Assembly (NCBI GenBank): GCA_018261815.1
Contig: JAGTRL010000010.1
Span: 1 to 34,200, forward strand
Reading direction: 5' to 3'
From: Pseudomonadota bacterium
GTDB lineage: Bacteria > Pseudomonadota > Gammaproteobacteria > Burkholderiales > Burkholderiaceae_C
DNA: 34,200 bases
The translations under genes and the position numbers were made by a program. Every line of letters begins with the position of its first letter. Position 1 is the first letter of the stretch. The notes below the pieces were generated by a model. The model was not told where the DNA came from. It did no database searches and saw nothing but the letters and a program-made list of their open reading frames with translations. This document shows, piece after piece, positions 7,805 to 16,047 of this stretch.

Positions 7805-8572
7805 ATGGAACTTCGTCCCGTCGCCCTGGTGACCGGAGGCGCTCGCCGCCTCGGGCGCGAGATTGCGCTCGAGCTGGCCGCGCAGGGCTGGGACGTGGCC
7901 TTGCACTACGGCCGTTCGCAGGCCCAGGCCCAGGACACGGTGCAGGAACTGCGTGCACTCGGCGCCGAGGCCCACGCCTTCGCCGCCGATCTGGCCGACG
8001 AAGCGGCCTGCCGCGCGCTGGTGCCGGCCGTGCTCAGCCACTTCGGCCGGCTCGGGGCGGTCGTCAACAACGCGTCGCTGTTCGAATACGACGACGTGCA
8101 GACCTTCGGCCATGCGCTGATGGACCGGCATTGGCGCAGCAACGTCGCCCCGGCCGTGCTGCTGGCCCAGGCGCTGCACGCCCATCTGGATGGCGGCACG
8201 GTCACGGGCTGCATGGTCAACCTGCTCGACCAGAAGCTGTGGAATCCGAATCCGGACTATCTGTCCTATACGCTGTCGAAGGCAGCGCTGGAAGCCGCCA
8301 ACACCTTGCTGGCCCAGGCGCTGGCACCGCGGGTGCGCGTCTGCGGTGTCGCGCCGGGCGTCACCCTGCCGTCAGGCCCGATGGACCAGGCCACCTTCGA
8401 GGCGGCGCACCGGCTGACGCCGCTGCAGCGTTCGTCCACTGGTAAAGACATCGCCCGCGCGGTGCGCTTCCTGCTCGAGTCCCCCGCCATCACCGGCACC
8501 ACGCTGCTGGTCGATGGCGGCCAGCACCTGTCGGCGCAGCCGCGCGACGTCATGTTCCTTGCCAAGGATTGA
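7805..8572 (+). CDS. SDR oxidoreductase of pteridine reductase (FolM/PTR1) type
   Basis: A 255-residue NADPH-type SDR. The cofactor motif is TGGARRLG (residues 10-17), that is TGxxxRxG as in pteridine reductases instead of the common TGxxxGxG. The structural motif is NNAS (88-91), not NNAG. The active-site set Asp142, Tyr155, Lys159 (in LLDQK and SYTLSK) has the 13- and 4-residue spacings of the Asp-Tyr-x3-Lys set of trypanosomatid PTR1. The likely reaction is reduction of dihydropterins (dihydromonapterin) or dihydrofolate. Context agrees: folB follows with one base between stop and start (TGAGATG). Shine-Dalgarno AGGAA lies 2 nt before the ATG, a little close. Family assignment is firm; substrate is inferred. 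Confidence 0.9.
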   Translation: MELRPVALVTGGARRLGREIALELAAQGWDVALHYGRSQAQAQDTVQELRALGAEAHAFAADLADEAACRALVPAVLSHFGRLGAVVNNASLFEYDDVQTFGHALMDRHWRSNVAPAVLLAQALHAHLDGGTVTGCMVNLLDQKLWNPNPDYLSYTLSKAALEAANTLLAQALAPRVRVCGVAPGVTLPSGPMDQATFEAAHRLTPLQRSSTGKDIARAVRFLLESPAITGTTLLVDGGQHLSAQPRDVMFLAKD

Positions 8573-8573
8573 G

Positions 8574-8975
8574 ATGAGCAGCCTGCTGCAACACCCCCAG
8601 CTTGCCGGCTGTCGCCGCCTGTTCCTGCGCGACTACGAGGTCTGGATCAACATCGGCGTGCACGACTTCGAGAAGAAGGGCGAGCAGCGCGTGGTCATCA
8701 ACGTCGACCTGTTCGTGCCGCTGGAGCAGTCCACCCCGCACAGCGACGAGCTGCACGAGGTGGTGGACTACGATTTCATCCGCCGCAGCGTCAGCGAGCG
8801 CGTGGCACGCGGCCACATCCACCTGCAGGAAACGCTGGCCGACGACCTGCTGCGGCTGATGCTGGCGCACCCCCGCGTGCGCGCTGCGCGCGTGTCCACC
8901 GAAAAGCCCGATGTCTACCCGGATTGCGACGCCGTGGGCGTCGAGGTCTTCGGGCTGCGCACCGACCCGAACTGA
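8574..8975 (+). CDS. folB: Dihydroneopterin aldolase
   Basis: Retro-aldol cleavage of 7,8-dihydroneopterin to 6-hydroxymethyl-dihydropterin and glycolaldehyde in folate synthesis; cytosolic, usually octameric. The 133-residue protein has the family's N-terminal LFLRDYEVWINIGVHDFEKK, the QRVVINVDL strand, the VVDYDFIRR motif, QETLADDLL (with the substrate-contacting Glu) and the C-terminal EKPDVYPDCDAVGVEVF strand containing the catalytic-site lysine in STEKPD. An N-terminal extension of about 15 residues precedes the core. Tightly spaced between the pteridine-reductase-like SDR and ttcA, so probably one operon. Confidence 0.95.
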   Translation: MSSLLQHPQLAGCRRLFLRDYEVWINIGVHDFEKKGEQRVVINVDLFVPLEQSTPHSDELHEVVDYDFIRRSVSERVARGHIHLQETLADDLLRLMLAHPRVRAARVSTEKPDVYPDCDAVGVEVFGLRTDPN

Positions 8976-8984
8976 AAGAGCGCG

Positions 8985-9914
8985 ATGCATACCGTCACCG
9001 AGCCCGCCGACGCGGGCCACGCCCAGCGCGACACTCGCAGGCAGGCCTTCGAGGCCAACAAGCTGAGCAAGAAGCTGCACCGCCAGGTGGGCCAGGCCAT
9101 AGCCGACTTCAACATGATCGAGTCCGGCGACAAGGTCATGGTCTGCCTGTCCGGCGGCAAGGACAGCTATGCGCTGCTGGACGTGCTGCTGTCGCTGAGC
9201 GAGCGTGCGCCGGTGCACTTCGACCTGGTGGCCGTCAACCTCGACCAGAAGCAGCCCGGCTTTCCGGCGCATGTGCTGCCGCAGTACCTGCGCAGCCGCG
9301 GCGTGCCCTTCCACATCGAGGACCAGGACACCTACAGCATCGTCAAGAAGTTGGTCCCCGAAGGCCAGACGATGTGCAGCCTGTGCTCGCGGCTGCGCCG
9401 CGGCATCCTGTACCGGGTGGCCGGCGAGCTGGGCGCGACCAAGATCGCGCTCGGCCACCACCGCGACGACATGGTGGTGACGCTGCTGATGAACATGTTC
9501 TTCGGCGGGCGGCTGAAGGGCATGCCGCCCAAGCTGGCCAGCGACGACGGCCGCCATGTCGTCATCCGCCCGTTGGCCTACGTGGCCGAGACCGACCTGG
9601 AACGCTGGGCCGCGCACCGGCAGTTCCCGATCATCCCGTGCACGCTGTGCGGCAGCCAGGACAGCCTGCAGCGCGTGCAGATCAAGGCCATGGTCCGCGA
9701 GTGGGAGCGCCAGTACCCCGGGCGCACCGACAACATGCTGCATGCCATGGGCCATGTGGTGCCCTCGCACCTGATGGACCGGCGCATCCATCCCTTCACC
9801 ACCTTGAAGGCCAGCGGCGTTCCCGATGCCGCGGGCGACAAGGCATTCGACGAGGACGACGAAGGCTGCGCCAGCCCCAGCGCCGCGGTGCCGATCCGCG
9901 TGGAGATCGGCTGA
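8985..9914 (+). CDS. ttcA: tRNA 2-thiocytidine(32) synthetase
   Basis: ATP-dependent, iron-sulfur-dependent thiolation of cytidine 32 in several tRNAs; cytosolic. The 309-residue protein carries the PP-loop SGGKDS at residues 56-61 and the two Cys pairs characteristic of TtcA, C131-SL-C134 (after QTM) and C219-TL-C222 (in PCTLCGSQ). The [14 protein letters not shown] and [13 protein letters not shown] motifs lie between. The N-terminal [14 protein letters not shown] and the C-terminal [14 protein letters not shown] agree with the family; the acidic tail (DEDDEG) is variable. It starts 9 bp after folB. The stop codon lies 2 bp from the convergent stop of the lipoprotein gene. Confidence 0.97.
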   Translation: MHTVTEPADAGHAQRDTRRQAFEANKLSKKLHRQVGQAIADFNMIESGDKVMVCLSGGKDSYALLDVLLSLSERAPVHFDLVAVNLDQKQPGFPAHVLPQYLRSRGVPFHIEDQDTYSIVKKLVPEGQTMCSLCSRLRRGILYRVAGELGATKIALGHHRDDMVVTLLMNMFFGGRLKGMPPKLASDDGRHVVIRPLAYVAETDLERWAAHRQFPIIPCTLCGSQDSLQRVQIKAMVREWERQYPGRTDNMLHAMGHVVPSHLMDRRIHPFTTLKASGVPDAAGDKAFDEDDEGCASPSAAVPIRVEIG

Positions 9915-9916
9915 GA

Positions 9917-10828
9917 CTACAGCGCCGCGTCGCTGCGCGCCGGCGTCTTCTGCGTGGCCAGCGCGCGCAGGTCGTCTTCCCAGCCCTTGAGCTTGTTGCG
10001 TGCCGCCAGGCGCTGTGCCGGCGTGGTGCTGTTGTGCAGTTGGGCGATGAAGCTGCAGTTGTAGTCGGTCAGCCGCTGCTGGTAGCTGCGGTACGGGCCG
10101 GGCGGTGCGCGCTGCACCCGCGCGGCCAGTGCCTGCAGGCCGGCCAGGTTCGATTCGCGGTCGGCACGCGCCGGCCCGCCGGCCGTCAGCCGGGCCAACG
10201 TCTGCAGCGTCTCGACCTGCACCGCCTGGCGTTCGGCCAGCCAGGCCGTGGGGTCGAAGGGCGAAGCGGCCACGCCGACGGCGATCAGCTGACGTTGGCG
10301 CTCGTCGAGGCGGCCATAGAGCATCTCCGCCCGGTCGACCGTGCGCTCGACCGCGGCCTTCAGCCGCTGGTCTCGGTCCTGCTGCACGAAATCCTCTTCG
10401 AAGTCCCGGTTCGACTTGCGGTAGCGGCGCTCCAGGTGCGCGAGTTGTTCCGGCTTCAGTGCCGGCAGCAGCTCGGCCGCCAACGGCACGCCCTGTGCGA
10501 AGGCCGCGGCCAGCCGCATGCGCAGCTCATCGGACCAGCGGCACACCTGCTGCGGCGTGGCCGGCTGAAGCACCTGCAACTGCGCCGCGGCCAGCAGATT
10601 GGCATAGTCCGGCAGCTGGGTCGTGCGGTGCCAGGCGAACCAATGGTTCAGCGCCTCCTGCACCTTTGGCGCCTGCTCGCCATCAAAATCCATGTAGCCG
10701 TCGAGCCACCACCAGGCCAGCGTCGGTGCCTGGTTGTAGCCAATTCGTACCGCGCTGCAGCCGCCCAGCAGCAGGATCGACAGCAGCCACAACCCGATAA
10801 TCGCGGCTTTGGTCGTGGAAGATGGCAT
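9917..10828 (-). CDS. DUF6279-like lipoprotein, function unknown
   Basis: A 303-residue predicted lipoprotein: hydrophobic IIGLWLLSILL then lipobox LGGC with Cys24. After it come the conserved-looking GYNQAPTLAWWWLDGYMDFD segment and a long, mostly helical, Arg/Gln-rich body (about residues 60-290), as in proteobacterial DUF6279 lipoproteins. No enzyme motif is visible. The open frame reaches further upstream, but only the ATG at 10828 places the signal peptide at the N-terminus. That ATG overlaps the ATG of the divergent glmU by 2 bp (CATG), so promoter and leader must lie inside glmU. No good Shine-Dalgarno is visible; ATGs at 10840 and 10849 are alternatives that would add 4-7 residues. 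Confidence 0.85.
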   Translation of the reverse strand: MPSSTTKAAIIGLWLLSILLLGGCSAVRIGYNQAPTLAWWWLDGYMDFDGEQAPKVQEALNHWFAWHRTTQLPDYANLLAAAQLQVLQPATPQQVCRWSDELRMRLAAAFAQGVPLAAELLPALKPEQLAHLERRYRKSNRDFEEDFVQQDRDQRLKAAVERTVDRAEMLYGRLDERQRQLIAVGVAASPFDPTAWLAERQAVQVETLQTLARLTAGGPARADRESNLAGLQALAARVQRAPPGPYRSYQQRLTDYNCSFIAQLHNSTTPAQRLAARNKLKGWEDDLRALATQKTPARSDAAL

Positions 10829-12200
10829 GGCTCTGAACATCGTGATCATGGCGGCCGGCAAGGGCACCCGCATGAAGTCGGCGCGGCCGAAGGTGCTGCA
10901 CCGCCTGGGCGGCATCAGCCTATTGCAGCATGTTCTGAATACCTGCGTGCCGCTGCAGGCGGCTCGCACCGTGGTCATCACCGGCCATGAAGCCGAAGCG
11001 GTGGAAGCCAGCGCAAGCGGCGAGGGCCTGGCCTTCGTGCGCCAGGTGCCTCAGCTCGGCACCGGCCATGCCATCCAGCAGGCGGTGCCTGCGCTGGACG
11101 GCCGCGCCACCACCACGCTGATCCTCAACGGCGACGTGCCGCTGATCCGCGCCGACACCGCGGCCGCGCTGGCCCGCGCCTGCGGCGGCGAGAAGCTGGC
11201 GCTGCTGACCATCGAACTGGCCGACGCCACCGGCTACGGCCGCATCCTGCGCGATGCCGCCGGCGCCGTGCGCGGCATCGTCGAGCACAAGGACGCCAAC
11301 CCGGCGCAGCGCAGCCTCCGTGAGGTCTACACCGGCATGATGGCCGCGCCCACCGCCGCGCTGAAGCGCTGGGTCATGGCCTTGAAGAACGACAACGCGC
11401 AGCGCGAGTACTACCTGACCGACATCGTCGCCATGGCCGTGGCCGAAGGCGTGCCGGTGGTGGCCACCCAGCCCGACAGCGAAACCGAGGTGCTGGGCGT
11501 CAACAGCCCGGTGCAGCTGGCCGACCTGGAACGCCGCTTCCAGCGCGCCGGTGCCGAAGCGTTGATGGAGGCGGGCGTGCGCCTGGCCGACCCGGCGCGG
11601 CTGGACGTGCGCGGCGAGCTTCGGTGCGGCAGCGAGGTCGAGATCGACGTCAACTGCGTCTTCGAAGGCCGCGTCAGCCTGGGCGACGGCGTGCACATCG
11701 GTGCCCACTGCGTGATCCGCAATGCCGAGATTGGCGCTGGTGCCGAAATCCAGCCCTTCACCCACATCGACGGAGCGAAGATCGGGCCGAAGGCGACGGT
11801 CGGGCCCTTCGCCCGGCTGCGCCCGGGTGCCGAGCTCGGCGCAGAGGTGCACATCGGCAACTTCGTCGAGGTCAAGAACTCCACGCTGGCCGCCGGCGCC
11901 AAGGCCAACCATCTGGCCTACCTGGGCGATGCCACGGTGGGCGAGCGCGTCAACTACGGTGCCGGCAGCATCACCGCCAACTACGACGGCGCCCACAAGC
12001 ACCGCACCGTGATCGGCGCCGACGTGCATGTGGGCTCCAACTGCGTGCTGGTCGCACCGCTGACGCTGGGCGACGGCGTCACCGTCGGTGCCGGCTCCAC
12101 CGTGTCGAAGGACGTGCCGGCCGGCAAGCTGGTGGTGGCACGGGCAGGCCAGACGATCATCGAAGGCTGGCAACGGCCGACGAAGGCGAAGAAGGCCTGA
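10827..12200 (+). CDS. glmU: Bifunctional GlmU: glucosamine-1-P acetyltransferase / GlcNAc-1-P uridyltransferase
   Basis: Makes UDP-GlcNAc for peptidoglycan and lipopolysaccharide. The 457-residue protein has the N-terminal pyrophosphorylase domain with AAGKGTRMKS near residue 9, QLGTGHAI, NGDVPL, GYGRI and EYYLTDIV. The C-terminal left-handed beta-helix acetyltransferase domain has hexapeptide repeats from about residue 255 on, with PFARLRPG, IGNFVEVKNS, HLAYLGDA, NYDGAHKHRT and VAPLTLG. Length is the usual ~455. Start at 10827 with GGAAG (10817-10821) 5 nt upstream; the frame is open only 18 nt further up. The start codon overlaps that of the divergent lipoprotein gene. Confidence 0.97.
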   Translation: MALNIVIMAAGKGTRMKSARPKVLHRLGGISLLQHVLNTCVPLQAARTVVITGHEAEAVEASASGEGLAFVRQVPQLGTGHAIQQAVPALDGRATTTLILNGDVPLIRADTAAALARACGGEKLALLTIELADATGYGRILRDAAGAVRGIVEHKDANPAQRSLREVYTGMMAAPTAALKRWVMALKNDNAQREYYLTDIVAMAVAEGVPVVATQPDSETEVLGVNSPVQLADLERRFQRAGAEALMEAGVRLADPARLDVRGELRCGSEVEIDVNCVFEGRVSLGDGVHIGAHCVIRNAEIGAGAEIQPFTHIDGAKIGPKATVGPFARLRPGAELGAEVHIGNFVEVKNSTLAAGAKANHLAYLGDATVGERVNYGAGSITANYDGAHKHRTVIGADVHVGSNCVLVAPLTLGDGVTVGAGSTVSKDVPAGKLVVARAGQTIIEGWQRPTKAKKA

Positions 12201-12209
12201 GCGCCGGCA

Positions 12210-12995
12210 TCAGCCTGCCCGCGGCACGGCCGCATCGGCCGTCTGCGCGGCCAGGCACAGGTCGTCCCAGGCGCGCGACTTGTCGGCCAGGTTGCGCAGC
12301 AGATAGGCCGGGTGGTAGGTGACGACCAGCGGCACACCCTGGTAGCGGTGCACGCGCCCGCGCAGCTTGCCGATCGGCTCGCTGCTGCGCAGCAGCGAGT
12401 GCACCGCGAAGCGGCCCATCGCCAGGATCAGGCGCGGACGGATCAGCTCGATCTGCCGTACCAGGAAGGGCTCGCAGCGCGCCAGTTCCTCTGCTTCAGG
12501 GTTGCGGTTGCGCGGCGGACGGCACTTCAGCGTGTTGGCGATGTACACCTGCCGCTCGGGCGGCGCCTGCTCGCGCGTGAGATTCAGTGCGCGCAGCATG
12601 TTGTCGAGCAGGTGGCCGGCTGCGCCGACGAAGGGCTCGCCCTTCAGGTCCTCCTGCTCGCCAGGGGCTTCGCCGACGATCATCCAGTGAGCGTTCGGGT
12701 GGCCGACGCCAAACACCGTCTGCCGGCGCGACTGGCACAAGCTGCAGGCCGTGCAGGCCGCCACGGCCTCGCGCAGCACCGGCCAGGGCATCGTGGCGAT
12801 GGCGGTGCTGCGCTCGTCGGACGGCACGGTGGCCGGCAATGGCGGGCTCGCAACCGCGTCGACCGTCGGCGCCGGGGTCTTGGGCGCTTCTGCCGCAGCC
12901 TCGGCCTTGGGTATGGCCGGTTCCGCCACGACCGGCGCCCACAGACGAATGCCCATCTCCTGCAGCATCGACTTCTGGCGTTCGGTCCAACCCAT
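12210..12995 (-). CDS. Uracil-DNA glycosylase, family 4 (Fe-S)
   Basis: Removes uracil from DNA. The 261-residue protein has an Ala/Pro-rich N-terminal linker (about residues 20-60) and then the catalytic domain. It shows the 4Fe-4S ligands C84-x2-C87, C158 and C174 (x15 spacing), motif 1 GEAPGEQED (108-116), the NTLKCRPP strand, LAMGRFAVHSLL, and motif 2 HPAYLLRN (228-235). This pattern is family 4, distinct from E. coli Ung. It starts one base after the rimI stop, so it is the last gene of the tsaB-rimI-UDG transcript. The long linker is common in beta-proteobacterial members and may be flexible. Confidence 0.94.
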   Translation of the reverse strand: MGWTERQKSMLQEMGIRLWAPVVAEPAIPKAEAAAEAPKTPAPTVDAVASPPLPATVPSDERSTAIATMPWPVLREAVAACTACSLCQSRRQTVFGVGHPNAHWMIVGEAPGEQEDLKGEPFVGAAGHLLDNMLRALNLTREQAPPERQVYIANTLKCRPPRNRNPEAEELARCEPFLVRQIELIRPRLILAMGRFAVHSLLRSSEPIGKLRGRVHRYQGVPLVVTYHPAYLLRNLADKSRAWDDLCLAAQTADAAVPRAG

Positions 12996-12996
12996 C

Positions 12997-13473
12997 TCAA
13001 CCCTCGCCCAGCGGCAGGCTCATGACGATCGCGTCCTCGCGCTGCGCCTTGCCGGCCGGGTAGTAGCCGCGGCGCAGCCCCACTTCGGCAAAGCCGCGCC
13101 GGGCATAGACCTGTCGGGCGCGGGCATTGCTGGCTCGCACCTCGAGCCACAGTGTGGCCAGGTGGCGCTCGCGGCAACGGCGCTCCAGCGCGTCGAGCAG
13201 GCTGCGCGAATGGCCGCGCCGCTGCTGCGCCGGGGCCACCGTCAGGTTCAGCAGGTGCATCTCGTCGACGCCGGCCATGGCCACGTAGTAGCCGACCAGC
13301 CCGGCCCGGTCATCCAGCAGCATCTCGGCCAGGTAGCCGGCCGCCAGCGAATCGATGAAGTTGCCGCGGGTCCACGGGAAGCTGTAGGCCGCGCGCTCGA
13401 CTGCGAGCACCTGGTCCAGGTCGCCGTACTGCATCGGGTGCAGCTGCGGGCCGGGCTGAAGCAAGGCGCTCAA
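12997..13473 (-). CDS. rimI: Ribosomal protein S18 alanine N-acetyltransferase
   Basis: GNAT acetyltransferase that acetylates the N-terminal alanine of ribosomal protein S18. Visible are the family start region DLDQVLAVERAAYSFPWTRGNF, the LLNLTVAPAQQRRGHSRSLL acetyl-CoA pyrophosphate-binding loop (Q/RxxGxG-like, here QRRGHS), LWLEVRASNARARQVYARRGF and RRGYYP. I choose TTG at 13473: GGAG (13482-13485) lies 8 nt upstream and the codon overlaps the tsaB stop (TTGA), giving 158 residues, which fits the family's beta-strand before DLDQV. ATG at 13434 (145 residues) lacks a Shine-Dalgarno and would cut that strand. Middle gene of tsaB-rimI-UDG. Confidence 0.92.
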   Translation of the reverse strand: MSALLQPGPQLHPMQYGDLDQVLAVERAAYSFPWTRGNFIDSLAAGYLAEMLLDDRAGLVGYYVAMAGVDEMHLLNLTVAPAQQRRGHSRSLLDALERRCRERHLATLWLEVRASNARARQVYARRGFAEVGLRRGYYPAGKAQREDAIVMSLPLGEG

Positions 13474-14201
13474 GCGGCGTGCTCCGCACGGCGCAGCGCC
13501 TCGCGCTCGGCCACGGTCAGCGCCACCTTGTCGCGCAGGTACAGCGGCAGTGCCGCCGCGGCATCGATGCCAGCGCCGTCGATCCACAGTTGCTGCGCCA
13601 GGCGCAGCAGCGCGGCAGCGCGGTCGATGTCCGCGCCGATGCGCAGGGCCTCCCCGCTGCGCAGCCGCCCGCCCAAAGCCGCCAGCGCGGAGCCGGCCAC
13701 GCAACGCGGCGGCTGCAGTGCCCACGCAGCATGCAAGCCATCGAGCGAATACAGTGCCGGCGCGCGGCTGACCTGCCAGTGCGCCCCGTCCCAGCGGTAG
13801 CGGCCGGCGTAGACCTCGGCCATGCGCGCGTCCATCACCACGTCGATGTCGTCCGGCGCCCCCGGCTGTGCCACGCGTACGCCTTCGGCCACAATCATCA
13901 GGCTGTCCACCGGCAGTACCGGGAGTTCCGCCCCCAGTGCCAGGCCCTGGGCCACGGCACAGGCGGTACGCAGCCCGGTGAAGGCCCCCGGACCCCTGCC
14001 GAAGGCGATGGCCTGCAGCTGGCGAAGCTCTGCTCCGGCCTGTTGCAGCAGACGCCGCACCTGCGGCAGCAGCTGCGCCGAGGCCACCGCGCCGCTCGGA
14101 CCATTCCAGGTGAAGAGGTCCGCGTCGATTTGCAAGGCCACGGCCAGAGCCTCGGTCGAGGTGTCGAAAGCCAGCACGCGCGCGCTCACGAGCTCCCCCA
14201 T
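13470..14201 (-). CDS. tsaB: tRNA t6A biosynthesis protein TsaB
   Basis: Partner of TsaD and TsaE in transferring threonylcarbamoyl to A37 of ANN-decoding tRNAs. ASKHA-fold protein of 243 residues with VLAFDTSTEALAVAL at the N-terminus, the LLPQVRRLL helix, FGRGPGAFTGLR (the family signature), AQGLALG, and DARMAEVYAGRY. The frame is open upstream to the dacB start; I take ATG at 14201, but GTG at 14189 (preceded by GGGGAG) and ATG at 14216 are possible. TsaC, which makes the threonylcarbamoyl-adenylate for this pathway, is encoded at 17087. TsaB starts divergently from dacB across a 106-bp gap. Confidence 0.94.
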   Translation of the reverse strand: MGELVSARVLAFDTSTEALAVALQIDADLFTWNGPSGAVASAQLLPQVRRLLQQAGAELRQLQAIAFGRGPGAFTGLRTACAVAQGLALGAELPVLPVDSLMIVAEGVRVAQPGAPDDIDVVMDARMAEVYAGRYRWDGAHWQVSRAPALYSLDGLHAAWALQPPRCVAGSALAALGGRLRSGEALRIGADIDRAAALLRLAQQLWIDGAGIDAAAALPLYLRDKVALTVAEREALRRAEHAA

Positions 14202-14307
14202 CGGGTGGCGGCCCATGCGGCCGGACGCCTCGCACCCGGCCCTGGAAACTGCCACGGCGGGCATGTCGACAACATGGGCGCAGTGTAGCCGTGCGATCAT
14301 CGTCGGC

Positions 14308-15750
14308 ATGAGGCAGTGGGCCGCTCGATGGCGTGTGTTTCCGTGCCGGCGCGCTCCCTGGGTGTGGCTGTGGCTGAGCCTGTGCGCGTGGGCTGCGCAA
14401 GCCATGCCGCCGGAGGTGGACCTGGCGCTACAGCGCGCGCGCGTGCCGCACGACGCGGTGGCGGTGCTGCTGCAGGAAGCGGGCACCGGACGCACGCTGC
14501 TATCGCACAACGCGCAGACTGCCGTCAATCCGGCTTCGCTGGCCAAGCTGCTGACCACGCTGGCCGCGCTGGACCAGCTGGGCCCGGCCTGGACCTGGAG
14601 TACGCCGGTGTGGCTGCAGGGCAGCGTCAGCGAGGGCGTGCTCGACGGCTCGCTGGTCATCAAGGGCACGGGCGATCCCAAGCTGGTGGTCGAGCGCGTG
14701 TGGCTGCTGCTGCGCCGCGTGCAACAGTTGGGCGTGCGCGAGATCCGTGGCGACATCGTGCTCGACCGCAGCGCCTTTGCACCGCAGCAGACTGACCCGG
14801 CCGAGTTCGACGGCGATCCGACCCGCCCCTACAACGTGCAGCCCGATGCGCTGCTGCTCAACTTCAAGTCGGTGACCTACAGCTTCGTGCCCGACGTGCC
14901 GCGCGGCGTGGCCCTGGTCGGGGTCGATCCGGTGCTGGCCGGCACCCAGGTGGACCGTACGGTACGCCTGTCGGCCGGGCCCTGCGACGACTGGCGCAGC
15001 GGCTTGAAGGCCAATTTCGCCGACGCGCTGCGGGTGCGCTTTGCCGGCAGCTACCCGGCCGCCTGCGGCGAACTCAACTGGCCGGTGGCCGATGCCGATC
15101 CAGCCAGCTACAACGCGCGCCTGATCGAGGCGCTGTGGCGCGACATGGGCGGCAAGCTGACGGGCCGCATCGTCGACGGCAGCGCGCCAGCGGGCCTGAA
15201 GCCCAGTTTCGAGCTCAAGTCGTCGCCCCTGGCCGAGGTGGTGCGCGACATCAACAAGTTCAGCAACAACGTCATGGCGCAGCAGCTGTTCCTGACGCTG
15301 GCGCTGCAACGCCAGCCGGGGCAGCCGGCCACCGCGGACACAGCACGCACGGTGTTGCGCGAATGGCTGGTGGCGCGCACCGGCGAGCTGCCATCGGGCA
15401 TGCACCTGGACAACGGCTCGGGCCTGTCACGCGAGACCCGGCTCAGCGCCGCGCTGATGGTGCGGCTGCTGCAGCTGGCCTGGAGCAGCCCGGCCATGCC
15501 CGAGCTGCTGAGTTCGCTGCCGATCAACGGCCTGGACGGCACGATGCGCCGCTCACGCGCGACGCCGGGCCGCGCGCACCTGAAGTCCGGGTCGCTGCGC
15601 GACGTGGCCGGACTGGCCGGCTACGTGCTGTCCGACAGTGGCCGCCGCTACGTGCTGGTGGCCATCATCAACCACCCCAACGCCAACGCCGCGCGTCCCG
15701 CGCTGGATGCGCTGGTGCAATGGAGCCTGCGCGACGCCCCGTCGCGCTGA
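14308..15750 (+). CDS. dacB: D-alanyl-D-alanine carboxypeptidase/endopeptidase (PBP4)
   Basis: Periplasmic class C penicillin-binding protein that trims or cuts peptidoglycan peptides. The 480-residue protein has a signal peptide (RRAPWVWLWLSLCAWAAQA to about residue 32). The three penicillin-binding motifs are SLAK (nucleophile Ser77, Lys80), SNN (319-321) and KSG (426-428, replacing the usual KTG, as in PBP4s). The large insert domain between motifs 1 and 2 typical of PBP4 is present (about 100-290), and the NPNANAARP tail agrees. The start is the only sensible ATG before the signal peptide. The SemiSWEET gene follows 6 bp downstream. Confidence 0.95.
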   Translation: MRQWAARWRVFPCRRAPWVWLWLSLCAWAAQAMPPEVDLALQRARVPHDAVAVLLQEAGTGRTLLSHNAQTAVNPASLAKLLTTLAALDQLGPAWTWSTPVWLQGSVSEGVLDGSLVIKGTGDPKLVVERVWLLLRRVQQLGVREIRGDIVLDRSAFAPQQTDPAEFDGDPTRPYNVQPDALLLNFKSVTYSFVPDVPRGVALVGVDPVLAGTQVDRTVRLSAGPCDDWRSGLKANFADALRVRFAGSYPAACGELNWPVADADPASYNARLIEALWRDMGGKLTGRIVDGSAPAGLKPSFELKSSPLAEVVRDINKFSNNVMAQQLFLTLALQRQPGQPATADTARTVLREWLVARTGELPSGMHLDNGSGLSRETRLSAALMVRLLQLAWSSPAMPELLSSLPINGLDGTMRRSRATPGRAHLKSGSLRDVAGLAGYVLSDSGRRYVLVAIINHPNANAARPALDALVQWSLRDAPSR

Positions 15751-15756
15751 ACTCGC

Positions 15757-16047
15757 ATGGACCACAACCTGATTCCGAACAACTGGCTCGGCTACCTGGC
15801 CGCGTCGCTGACCACGCTGTCCTTCGTGCCGCAGGCTCTGCTGACGCTGCGCACGCGCGAGGTGCATGGCATCTCAGCCACCATGTACAGCGTGTTCACC
15901 GTCGGCGTGGCGCTTTGGCTCGCCTACGGCTGGCGGCTGGGCGAATGGCCGATCATCATCGCCAACGCCCTGACGCTGATGCTGGCGGCGACGATCCTGG
16001 TGACCAAGCTGGTCGTCGAGTGGCTCGCGCGGGCCGTGCCGCGTTAG
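15757..16047 (+). CDS. SemiSWEET-type (PQ-loop, MtN3-like) transporter
   Basis: A 96-residue membrane protein with three hydrophobic helices (about residues 10-29, 41-58, 65-88), the length of a SemiSWEET half-transporter, which works as a dimer to move sugars or small solutes down a gradient. The first helix carries the PQ motif (SFVPQ); TREVHGISATMY is the usual link to helix 2. Substrate cannot be told. It starts 6 bp after dacB. Its TAG stop overlaps the TAA stop of the convergent lipoprotein gene by four bases (TTAG), so neither gene has room for a separate 3' region. Confidence 0.92.
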   Translation: MDHNLIPNNWLGYLAASLTTLSFVPQALLTLRTREVHGISATMYSVFTVGVALWLAYGWRLGEWPIIIANALTLMLAATILVTKLVVEWLARAVPR

